From NCBI GenBank assembly GCA_965230335.1, contig CBDDKS010000006.1, forward strand, positions 1,922,001 to 1,986,000: a stretch of DNA of 64,000 nucleotides, given 5' to 3'. The notes under the pieces were generated by a model. The model saw only the letters and a list, made by a program, of their open reading frames with translations. It had not been told where the DNA came from and searched no databases. Positions 36,201 to 42,893 of this stretch are shown here, one piece after another. This DNA comes from CBDDKS01 sp965230335. GTDB taxonomy: Bacteria > Pseudomonadota > Gammaproteobacteria > Enterobacterales > Kangiellaceae. A program made the position numbers and the translations under genes. The first letter of the stretch is position 1; every line of letters starts with the position of its first letter.

Positions 36201-36871
36201 TTAGTAAACAAATTACTCAATATGATGAAATGGTAACTTATTTATATGAACTATTGAAAAAACCAGACGTGATTGATAGTAGTTTAAAAAGTCAATTGAT
36301 CGCTTTTGCAGAAAAAAACAATAAAAAAGTTGAATTATCTGTTTATAAAGGTTTACTCAATGATGGTGCTTTTGCAAAAACAAGACAACAAGCTGCGAAA
36401 AGAATATTGTCTCCAGATGAAAAATTAATCCGAGATATTGTTGGTGTTGAAGACTTTCAATATTTGGTTTCTAATGTAAGAGTATTACAGCAGTTGGTTG
36501 ATTATCATAAAATTGTTGGCGAACAGCTGACACTAACCCGTGCAAAAAGAGCGATACAAAGTATAAAGACAAGTAGGGGAAGAAGATTCCCCAGCCCTAG
36601 TCTTGTCTCTTTTGAAGCGATTCCTTCATTAATGCAGCGCTTGCTAAAAGAAGATAAGATTGATGTGGTATTTGAATTGGCTCGCACAGTAAGCACTTAT
36701 TATATAACGCCAACCTTTGTTGATTTAATGGAAAAGGTAGCGTTAGAAAACAATCAATCAACCGAATTGAAGTATTGGCGTGATATCAAACAGTCATTAA
36801 ATTCTTTATCTTCCTCTGACAATGAAGATGACAAAGAAGTTGTGAAAACAAGCCAGGTAATTAACTATTAG
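30242..36871 (+). CDS. Giant exported helical-repeat (TPR-like) protein
   Basis: About 2,209 residues. An N-terminal signal peptide is followed by alpha-helical repeats over nearly the whole length; in the first 900 residues they read like tetratricopeptide units ('HQHKGRIEEADGNLEEAIKE', 'GLYARAGEDKKALDLLL', 'GRSLIDMGHIEEAVAIFDLA'). The last 1,200 residues are helical but with fewer clear repeats. It probably is a periplasmic or envelope scaffold. I chose ATG 30242 because GAGAGAACGA lies just before it; an ATG at 30230 is in frame but lacks a site. Base use changes sharply inside the gene: to about 33.0 kb codons end often in G or ATA (gcg, ttg, gag, aag, ata), afterwards A/T-ending codons prevail, as in the neighbours. 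That suggests two halves of different origin or constraint. Confidence 0.82.
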   Translation: MNMNKLIRHCGVFLFLSIGINLQVSGEGINFDHLDELISEEVDWLTLEQACIRQNALIARSVDIDNALMMMRMEATSPMISKFERVQKLHDTSLILWCYGHRTESYVLINQALELGSYGPVHQHKGRIEEADGNLEEAIKEYKQAVGLLKGERQFDTAFNLAMLYAEYEDNNQPFIELADQVEGEKRNRIAYILGLYGNESEAVKLYDVDKNTSQEEQLSYHLLKGKWALKKKDYALSNDHFWQAILLSEEENDVLYSLSIAVESYRLSGQLEALTEKLLGLNLQEEKSVSVLLNVLKEQKRYAEALDLLRTKLSLDTSLKKREFIEIYRRVDKDEALEQEVRGYIAESPEDIDWVEGLATFFIMKNQREKAVELWREFVERNQDVDNLMLAVKHMLKFGFEDYAISVVEKMITDKYYTQKKIVFVVDVLKDYVSEERAVSFLKKAEGDISKENGLYKNIADSYGILGFKEEELRVLQAYVDSLDEEHVREKMMLAGLYARAGEDKKALDLLLASQPYARSVNIGVINSRILGLLTKLEQSDSFMQKLESQLEKGTISATDMRLLLVFYRQSGRTRSKLEGVIASYFTEERLENDIEALRELSVLHQSLENHKEYDRIGRLLIERDKENAIRHIRGVLLNYVENLQEDVKTDELDKLLALHTAHTNDSVDRVFEVGILSMVLRNEEAITLARQIIAENPSYIDGYLTLAKELRDADRETEAVTALQALADVAEDAGVFMTAVDGFLDVGGGDRALMDWAKRSLIKRLVKEINTPKWHRYLAELLGQMRQTDEQLIALDYSLALDSELRFFTLKSLMRSTDPYSDVTGTQAAYMRPDKKDYVKYMRRLMGIGGQLHSKMYMNAGRSLIDMGHIEEAVAIFDLAAEKGDVKQLVDAAKIFLDVGEGARGMALLKRVKQIQKNSEDNIDIELSYAKALIQNGDYKTAYQTYKSALFGLIENQSDYVRTLDIVSYNNEQINKDRLDAQIVQIHISEPGALEADRTRDSNYKTHYQSLLQGVLYTIDQKKEVALLNEFDSMLNQLLKEANTKSHKKVLMHHPKINSVQHIYRYLCFVFKDYDRIDAINEKLLTAFNEDNNLPLIVLGYWDKWGVIAWPERIQNHSEDNRKKLSAAFTKAIGGKGNYDKTVGSRNWNAFVPSSRNSHTQFNQNHESQAFEKSFALDMPEQDLLERLKKEVDKLVELKSDNTRVRSLGSQFWFIELANILLSESHKKELALYIIESKDKKQELINALLRRLSSSTTGYSSYAAYIEKFSGESLITSQQLLEKIEASYKNSNDPAAAFYVNQYDSQYVISKLTAKDRARWIELAKEYQKTIGRDLIKVLLTQELTAAEKAFLLREFKTVIDNDDLGRIITGVLPGYVQASVKENLDLIDNMVDYARIKRPNFFRSAWFKPALYLKQDKVQESINAYVELLNNGKFFTRRSDQGLTSGFARNHFNSLYQHAFDTGVYSRSKVFKALLAYPANDAQSKEKKKAVIFNWIGLNRSVLNIDTLRALVKTYPENIQGQMLLSAAYLNQGNNVLALNTLLPLIDTVKENSEDYRNLMNSLRRVVSAIEQPVLAKKIEEKIPENNSRRASTQTSLVRNNESKPQSSLVQAIEKKDRQAIKEQLRKAVSNQLELVKKMNNFNRRVSSFELLNTRIEASETSSVTSLGNALINMKLGEDLFKDWYNKMDIHFIERRNRNRNSTQKRIVDFLTQYYQFNHDAGVGQIEALSQSIIDKKANRKDVVLWTALVQSFFKQSMDINNDYQSIINDLRPSLNKAMKQLFGQPWIYPEDIINLSKVAEHLNYINEAYAWYELLLNDRQTSRQVKLSEIQHPELSMKVASSQLIDRLVTFSRNPRQSFQVTEFISEALGIDSFNKNYSKVIENWHIYLINQKELQGRDKGYLANNIHSKKVWRLFLDKLFPHSADINSIALNRIGVLEYRALLQNRSMFNETMGYIFNRLKSRTINRSRGVNLLLSGLNQEFSKQITQYDEMVTYLYELLKKPDVIDSSLKSQLIAFAEKNNKKVELSVYKGLLNDGAFAKTRQQAAKRILSPDEKLIRDIVGVEDFQYLVSNVRVLQQLVDYHKIVGEQLTLTRAKRAIQSIKTSRGRRFPSPSLVSFEAIPSLMQRLLKEDKIDVVFELARTVSTYYITPTFVDLMEKVALENNQSTELKYWRDIKQSLNSLSSSDNEDDKEVVKTSQVINY

Positions 36872-36933
36872 TTGTAATTTATGTAATGCATATAGTAATC
36901 ATATTCAATCGTTAACTTAGTGAGGTACTTAAA

Positions 36934-39114
36934 ATGACATTGTTAAAGAAATTAAGCATATTACCAGCCATATTGGTAAGTAGTAGCGTTTTTGCAATAG
37001 ATTTTTTTGACGGTTCTTTCGAAGAAGCAATAGAACTGGCAAAAAAAGAAAATAAACTTATTTTTATGGATGCCTATACCACTTGGTGTGGACCCTGTAA
37101 AAAGCTGGATAGAGAAACTTTTCCAAGGGAAGATGTCTCTAAGTTTTTTGAAGAGAATTTTATTAATATAAAAATAGACATGGAAGATGAAGATCAAAAT
37201 GGACCTGAACTTGCTAAACGCTATAATGTGACGGCGTATCCTACATTATTATTTATTGAATCTACGGGAGAATTTAAAGATCGTGTGCTTGGCTTTCAGG
37301 AAGGACCTGTTTTGATTGAAGAAGCAAAAAAAATATTGTCGTCTAATGTGACGCTTAGTCAATTTAAACAAAAAGTTACTGAAGGAAAAATAAGTGCTCC
37401 AGAAATGTTGGAACATTTAATTAAGTTTTATCCTATTTTTGCGGCTATGGATAAAGAAAGTAAAGAGAAAAATATTACATTTTTTGAGAATGCCATAGAA
37501 AAGTATTTGGAAAAAACAAATGATAAAGATAAATTCAATAAAGAAATTTACGATTTGGTCACTAATTATTTTCCAGAAGCCAGTCGAGGCATAGGGCCAG
37601 TTGAATTTATTATTTCTCATCACAAAGAATTTGAAAAAAGTATTCCTGCACAAGAACTGTCAGCTTTTGTTTGTCGGGTCAGTACAGGTACAATTAAAGC
37701 GTTAGCTGAAAAAGGGGATAAAGGCTATTTAAAATACGTTGAGGAAGCAAGGAAAGAGTTGGCACCTGTATATAAAAATATGAAAGCATGGTTTAGTGGT
37801 GTTGATCCTGCTGATATGTTACAAAATTATGGTGATACAGCCTTTAGTTTATCATCTAAAGATTGGCAGGGTTATATTGATTCTTCCAAAAAGATAGCTG
37901 AACTTATGGGTGATGATATTAAACCGGAGCAAATGGTAGATTATGTAGGTACATTGTTAAATGCTGGTTGTTATGAGCCAAAATATTTGAAACAAACAGT
38001 TGAGTTTTGTAAAAAAGCTTATGAACAGAAAAAAAATATTAAAACAGCATCCGTTTATGCCATTTTACAGTCGAAGTTAAAAGACTCATCTGCAAACAAC
38101 TTATTAAGAGAAGCAATGGTATTATGTAATAATTACAATAACCCAGTTGCGAAAGATTTATTTGATGACTTACAAAAAGAGCTTGTAACTCTTGAGCCTA
38201 ATTATCAGCCCGTTAAATTTGAAGGTAAAACACAAAAAATCTTTAATGATAACAGTTTTGATCTTATTGAAAGTCGACTGATTTTGGTGAGTGAGAATCA
38301 TACATCAGCAAAAGATAGAAAACGCGCAAATAATATGATTGAAGACGCGAAGGCGGGTAAATATTTTGTGGCTCAGGAAGGTTTAATGTTTGAAGCACCA
38401 CCAGCTGATCTTGCAGACGGTGAGTCTTTACTATTTGGTATGGAAGAAGAATTACCGCATGCTTTATCTATTATGGGTAAGCACACGGTTATGATCAGTA
38501 GAGGCATTAAAAAGCTATACGGAGAAGAAAGGCGCTTAAATCAATATAAGGCTCAAATGCTTTCAACCATTGTTACGAATCCTTATGTGGAAGAGGCTTG
38601 GAAAAGCTTAAATAGACCTTTTGAAGACAAGATGACAGAATCTATCGCTAAAAATATAGATATCATGTTGGAAAATAAAGAAAGGGAGCAGGCGTTGTTT
38701 AATGGGGAACTATCAGATGAAAAACGCACTGAAACTACTTTTTATAAGATTACTCGAGGTCCTCAGTTTGCTTTAAGCAATAATTTCCATAAGTTAAGTT
38801 ATGATATGACCGCTGCTTTAGCTAAATTAGCTGAAGAAAAATATAAAGATGAATATAATGTACCCAGTATGGATTCATTGTATAAATTAATCAATAATCC
38901 GGAAAGCCTGGAAGCAGAGAAAGAATATGCTGAACTGGTTGTGATTGGATGGCGTAATGATACTATTACAAAAAATCTGATTAAATTATACAAGCGAGCA
39001 CAAGGTGGTAAAAAGGATTTAAAAGTATTGATAGGTGCAGCACACTCAGCAGATTTGAAAAAACGCTTGGAAAGTCAGTTAGGTATACGTGTTAAGATTT
39101 TGAATCAACACTAG
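36934..39114 (+). CDS. Exported thioredoxin-like protein with C-terminal ChaN/TIKI-like domain
   Basis: 726 residues. A signal peptide (~1-21, ending 'SSVFA') is followed by a thioredoxin fold (~22-135): the active site is WCGPC (Cys51, Cys54), with 'FINIKIDME' and a cis-proline region 'VTAYPTLLFIE'. Residues ~140-425 are helical, with paired cysteines around 235, 347 and 392. From ~430 a second domain starts: 'RLILVSENHTSAKDRKR', 'YFVAQEGLMFE', and near the end 'LKVLIGAAHSADLKKRL'. An early ENH/GxxH-like motif, an acidic QEG motif and a late G-x-x-H are the pattern of the ChaN/TraB/TIKI superfamily; I infer this but cannot prove it. Last gene of the cluster, 62 bp after the giant gene, with a terminator behind it. 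Confidence 0.7.
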   Translation: MTLLKKLSILPAILVSSSVFAIDFFDGSFEEAIELAKKENKLIFMDAYTTWCGPCKKLDRETFPREDVSKFFEENFINIKIDMEDEDQNGPELAKRYNVTAYPTLLFIESTGEFKDRVLGFQEGPVLIEEAKKILSSNVTLSQFKQKVTEGKISAPEMLEHLIKFYPIFAAMDKESKEKNITFFENAIEKYLEKTNDKDKFNKEIYDLVTNYFPEASRGIGPVEFIISHHKEFEKSIPAQELSAFVCRVSTGTIKALAEKGDKGYLKYVEEARKELAPVYKNMKAWFSGVDPADMLQNYGDTAFSLSSKDWQGYIDSSKKIAELMGDDIKPEQMVDYVGTLLNAGCYEPKYLKQTVEFCKKAYEQKKNIKTASVYAILQSKLKDSSANNLLREAMVLCNNYNNPVAKDLFDDLQKELVTLEPNYQPVKFEGKTQKIFNDNSFDLIESRLILVSENHTSAKDRKRANNMIEDAKAGKYFVAQEGLMFEAPPADLADGESLLFGMEEELPHALSIMGKHTVMISRGIKKLYGEERRLNQYKAQMLSTIVTNPYVEEAWKSLNRPFEDKMTESIAKNIDIMLENKEREQALFNGELSDEKRTETTFYKITRGPQFALSNNFHKLSYDMTAALAKLAEEKYKDEYNVPSMDSLYKLINNPESLEAEKEYAELVVIGWRNDTITKNLIKLYKRAQGGKKDLKVLIGAAHSADLKKRLESQLGIRVKILNQH

Positions 39115-39131
39115 TACTCTCTTCTGAAAAT

Positions 39132-39175
39132 AAAGTGCATCCATAGTTTATTCACAATATGGGTGCACTTTTTTA
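39132..39175 (+). terminator. Terminator of the MoxR cluster
   Basis: 14-bp stem (39132-39145 with 39058+100 region, exactly 39158-39171; one T-G wobble), 12-nt loop, then Ts. It closes the seven-gene cluster before murB. Confidence 0.85.
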
Positions 39176-39247
39176 TTTAATTCTATAAGAATTAATAGGG
39201 GCTTTTAGAAAAATAAAGGATATAATAAGCAAAAAAACGTTAAATAT

Positions 39248-40279
39248 ATGGTTTTATCTGTTTCGAAAAATATTGATTTAATTGCTCATAACTCTTTCCA
39301 TATTCATGCTTACGCAGAACACTTTTGTTATATTGATTCCAGAAATCAACTCGAAGCATTATCGGAGTTGTGTCTTCAGGAAGATAATCTCTTTATTCTA
39401 GGCGGTGGTTCCAATATATTATTACTCAACCACTTGCATGGATGGGTTGTGCATCCAAAATTACATGATTTTTACTATCATAATGAGACACAAGATTCGA
39501 TGGATGTGACGATAGGGGCGGGTGTGAATTGGCACCAGCTTGTCTGCCAGACTTTGTCTGATGGTTATAGTGGACTGGAAAATCTTTCTTTGATTCCAGG
39601 CAATTGTGGGGCTGCACCAATACAAAATATTGGTGCTTATGGTATCGAATTAAGTGATAAGGTTATTTCAGTTGAAGTCTATGATATACGTCAGGGGAAG
39701 GTTCAGCATATGCAACGGGAAACATGTCAGTTTTCATACAGAAACAGTCTATTTAAACAGCAACCTGAACGTTATTTAATATTGTCTTTAACTTTAAGGC
39801 TGGATAAAGTATTTCAACCGCAGTTGGAATATTATGCTTTACACCATTTGCAGGATAAAACGCTTTATCCTGAATTAAGTGCTCAACAGGTTGCAGCCGA
39901 AATTATTAAAATACGCCAAACAAAATTACCGGATCCCAAGTTATTGGGTAATGCTGGCAGCTTTTTTAAGAACCCGATTGTTACACGAGAGTTTAGTGAA
40001 TCTTTACGTAGCCAATATCCAGATTTGGTATCGTTTTATGTGGATGAACACTCTGAAAAATTAGCCGCAGGTTGGTTAATTGAGCAATTGGGATATCGGG
40101 GAAAACGTCTAGGGAATGTTGGAGTACATGAACATCAGGCCTTGGTTCTGGTCAATTATGGCCAGGCTAGTGGAGAAGAGATACTTCTTTTATCTCAAGA
40201 AATACAAAAAGCTGTGTACGAACATTATGGTGTTCAACTAGAGAGAGAAGTGCGATTGGTGGGAACTTCCGAGTCTTAA
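39248..40279 (+). CDS. murB: UDP-N-acetylenolpyruvoylglucosamine reductase MurB
   Basis: 343 residues, the type I length. Catalyses the NADPH-dependent reduction that makes UDP-N-acetylmuramate for peptidoglycan. FAD-binding signatures 'LGGGSNILLL' (~50-59) and 'GLENLSLIPGNCGAAPIQNIGAYG' in two parts (~106-129), then 'SYRNSLFK' (active Arg), 'GNAGSFFKNP' (the catalytic Ser) and the C-terminal 'EREVRLVG' with the catalytic Glu. Start ATG has no strong ribosome site. It leads murB-birA-coaX, 9 bp before birA. Confidence 0.96.
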   Translation: MVLSVSKNIDLIAHNSFHIHAYAEHFCYIDSRNQLEALSELCLQEDNLFILGGGSNILLLNHLHGWVVHPKLHDFYYHNETQDSMDVTIGAGVNWHQLVCQTLSDGYSGLENLSLIPGNCGAAPIQNIGAYGIELSDKVISVEVYDIRQGKVQHMQRETCQFSYRNSLFKQQPERYLILSLTLRLDKVFQPQLEYYALHHLQDKTLYPELSAQQVAAEIIKIRQTKLPDPKLLGNAGSFFKNPIVTREFSESLRSQYPDLVSFYVDEHSEKLAAGWLIEQLGYRGKRLGNVGVHEHQALVLVNYGQASGEEILLLSQEIQKAVYEHYGVQLEREVRLVGTSES

Positions 40280-40287
40280 AGGATTAA

Positions 40288-41262
40288 ATGCATATGCCCT
40301 CTTATGAACAAAGTATTTTATTGATTTTAAGCGATGGTCGCTTTCATTCCGGGCAGCAGATAGGCAAAAGATTAGGCATTTCTCGTACAATGGTCTGGAA
40401 AGTGATTGAACACTTTAAGACATTGGGTATTGTTATACAGGCTGTTCAGGGAAAGGGTTATCGCATACCTGGAGGGATCGATTTAATTCATGCTGAGAGT
40501 TTACAAGCGGGTTTTAAAAAATTAATTCCAAAGGAAAATATCGAAGTTTTAACCAGTGTCGCGTCAACCAACCAATATTTAATACTCAAAACGAGAAAAA
40601 ATGCAGCACCTTATATCTGTCTCGCTGAATATCAGAGTGCTGGCAAAGGGCGACGTGGACGATATTGGCATTCACCTTTTGCACAAAATATTTATTGTTC
40701 AATTCGCTTGATTCTTCCATTAAGCATAGAAGAGCTATCAGGTTTAAGTTTAATGATTGGCTGCACTTTAGCCGATCAACTGGAATCACTGGGTATACAG
40801 CATATTGGTTTAAAGTGGCCCAATGACCTCAGGATTCAATCTAAGAAAGTGGCCGGCATTTTGATTGAAATTGCTGAAGAATGTGAACAGGGGGTCGATA
40901 TTGTGATTGGTATTGGCGTAAACTGGAATATGTCTCTCAATGAAAGTAGCATCGATCAGGCTTGGGATAATATTCTTGGCCATATGTCCGTGGATATGAA
41001 TCGAACAGCATTTGTACAGGCTTTTATAGAGCGTCTTTGGACAAATATTGACCTATTTAATCAAAGTGGTTTTACAACATTTCTTGATAATTGGCATAAG
41101 TGGGATGACTTTCGAGGTAAAACGGTATGTTTATCGGGCAAGCATCTTAGTTTGGAAGGTAAAGTATTAGGTTGTGATGCTTCTGGCGCGCTGCTTTTAC
41201 AGACTGAGCAAGGTATAGAACGAGTGATTAGTGGTGAAATTTCGGTAAAAGCTTTGTCATGA
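40288..41262 (+). CDS. birA: Biotin--[acetyl-CoA-carboxylase] ligase / biotin operon repressor BirA
   Basis: 324 residues. N-terminal winged helix (~5-60: 'HSGQQIGKRLGISRTMVWKV'), so it should also repress biotin genes, and a C-terminal biotin protein ligase domain with the adenylate loop 'SAGKGRRGRYWHSP', 'KWPNDLRI' (~181-188) and 'KVAGILIEI'. The C-terminal SH3-like domain is present. The stop overlaps the coaX start (ATGA), so the two are translationally coupled. A second ATG two codons in is an alternative start. Confidence 0.95.
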   Translation: MHMPSYEQSILLILSDGRFHSGQQIGKRLGISRTMVWKVIEHFKTLGIVIQAVQGKGYRIPGGIDLIHAESLQAGFKKLIPKENIEVLTSVASTNQYLILKTRKNAAPYICLAEYQSAGKGRRGRYWHSPFAQNIYCSIRLILPLSIEELSGLSLMIGCTLADQLESLGIQHIGLKWPNDLRIQSKKVAGILIEIAEECEQGVDIVIGIGVNWNMSLNESSIDQAWDNILGHMSVDMNRTAFVQAFIERLWTNIDLFNQSGFTTFLDNWHKWDDFRGKTVCLSGKHLSLEGKVLGCDASGALLLQTEQGIERVISGEISVKALS

Positions 41263-42068
41263 AATTATTAATTGATATTGGTAACTCTCGTATAAAATGG
41301 GCATTAATGCCTGTATCCTCACACATTCTAGAGCAGGCACCCATACCGCATTCAAATGGTGAAAAGCATGCAGATGTAGAAAAGTATGACTTTTGGAATA
41401 CGGTTAAGGAAGCACTCGAAGCGTCAGGAGAGCAGGAATTGACTTATATTGCGGTATCCTGTGTTAAACATTCAGTATGGAATCACTTAAAAAATCTCTG
41501 TCCTTGGGATATACCCATGATTGAGGCAAAAAGCGAACTTAAATCTGGCAAACTGGTGAATACTTATAAAGATATCACTCAGTTGGGTGTTGATCGATGG
41601 CTGGCTATGTTGGCAGCAACTGATGCAGGAGAACAATCTGCAATAGTGATTGATGCCGGAACGGCACTAACTGTTGATTTCGTTGATGCGGAAGGTGTTT
41701 TTAGAGGAGGAGTTATCATTCCAGGTCGATATTCAATGACACAGAGTGTATGTCGTATGGTGAATGCACCGGTTGAGGCTAAATATGAAGATAATAATCA
41801 TGTTGCCATTGGGCAAAGTACACAGGATTGTGTTGATTATGGTGTTAGAGGGATCTTTTCTACTTACCTGAAAGCTTTGCTGCATAAGGGGTGTGAAGCG
41901 TTTAATATTCATAACATTGTATTAACTGGTGGTGATGGTGATTGGGTGTATCATTTACTCAATCTTATGACCGAATCTCAGCGTTTCCAATGTCAATTGC
42001 AACCCATATTGGTTTTGCAGGGGTTAGAAAGCTATGCAAATGGAAAATTCGCTAAAAAAATCAATTAA
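41259..42068 (+). CDS. coaX: Type III pantothenate kinase
   Basis: 269 residues. First step of coenzyme A synthesis: phosphorylates pantothenate. Type III signatures: 'LLIDIGNSRIKWAL' (phosphate loop 1), 'LGVDRWLAMLAAT' (~101-113) and 'VIDAGTALTVDFVD' (~128-141), plus 'GGVIIPGRY'. The type III enzyme instead of CoaA is found in pseudomonads and many other proteobacteria. Overlaps birA by 4 bp; tRNA-Thr starts 69 bp later. Confidence 0.96.
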   Translation: MKLLIDIGNSRIKWALMPVSSHILEQAPIPHSNGEKHADVEKYDFWNTVKEALEASGEQELTYIAVSCVKHSVWNHLKNLCPWDIPMIEAKSELKSGKLVNTYKDITQLGVDRWLAMLAATDAGEQSAIVIDAGTALTVDFVDAEGVFRGGVIIPGRYSMTQSVCRMVNAPVEAKYEDNNHVAIGQSTQDCVDYGVRGIFSTYLKALLHKGCEAFNIHNIVLTGGDGDWVYHLLNLMTESQRFQCQLQPILVLQGLESYANGKFAKKIN

Positions 42069-42137
42069 ATTATTGCCATTTTCTATTCAGGCCGATAAAA
42101 TTCCGCTCGCTTTTAAATAAGTTGTTTTAACTTTAAA

Positions 42138-42213
<76 letters not shown>

Positions 42214-42219
42214 ATTCCC

Positions 42220-42257
42220 AAAAAGAAGGGTTAATCTCAGTTTTCCCTTCTTTTTTT
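42220..42257 (+). terminator. Terminator after tRNA-Thr(TGT)
   Basis: Perfect 11-bp stem (42220-42230 with 42245-42255), 14-nt loop, ending in a T-run. It separates coaX and the first tRNA from the next tRNA cluster, which has its own promoter. Confidence 0.85.
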
Positions 42258-42288
42258 ATATTTAAGCATCAAATCAAGTAAAAAATGC

Positions 42289-42317
42289 TTGCATTTTTTT
42301 ACATGAATTGGCATTAT
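42289..42317 (+). promoter_or_regulatory. Promoter of the tRNA-Tyr/Gly/Thr-tuf unit
   Basis: TTGCAT (42289-42294), 17-nt spacer, CATTAT (42312-42317), then a GC-rich discriminator TCGCGG, as in stringently controlled stable-RNA promoters. The sequence upstream is A/T-rich like an UP element. Confidence 0.65.
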
Positions 42318-42371
42318 TCGCGGCTCTCTGCGTTCCGGGGGGCTGCTGTGCAAATTCAAAAAACAAGCTCT

Positions 42372-42455
42372 GGAGGGGTTCCCGAGCGGCCAAAGGGATC
42401 AGACTGTAAATCTGACGCGAAAGCTTCGCTGGTTCGAATCCAGCCCCCTCCACCA
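42372..42455 (+). tRNA. tRNA-Tyr (anticodon GTA)
   Basis: Class II tRNA of 84 nt with a long variable arm. Acceptor GGAGGGG/CCCCTCC, anticodon stem TCAGA/TCTGA with loop CTGTAAA, CCA encoded. Confidence 0.97.
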
Positions 42456-42486
42456 GAATAATAGCGGTGGGGAATACTGACTATAA

Positions 42487-42560
<74 letters not shown>

Positions 42561-42612
42561 AAAGTGGGCTGGCAGGACTCGACACATACCAGTGTTGAAC
42601 AATGGGTTCTGT

Positions 42613-42688
<76 letters not shown>

Positions 42689-42711
42689 TCGCATTGAACC
42701 GGCTTGTTTTA

Positions 42712-42748
42712 AAATTACTTAACATATTGAGTAATTTATTGTTTTTAG
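42712..42748 (+). terminator. Weak hairpin between tRNA-Thr and tuf
   Basis: 8-bp AT-rich stem (42712-42719 with 42730-42737) and a loose T-run after it. It may reduce read-through into tuf or only mark the tRNA 3' trailer. Confidence 0.3.
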
Positions 42749-42893
42749 ATTGTAGGTTGAGTAGGGTTTACCCCTGGTTTGTTGTACTTGCTTCGCTTGC
42801 ATGATTTTGTTTCAGCAATTGAGTCATTATTGACATTGATTGCTGGTGATTGAGTATCCAACAGTAACAGACTAGACATTTCGGAGGCATCGC

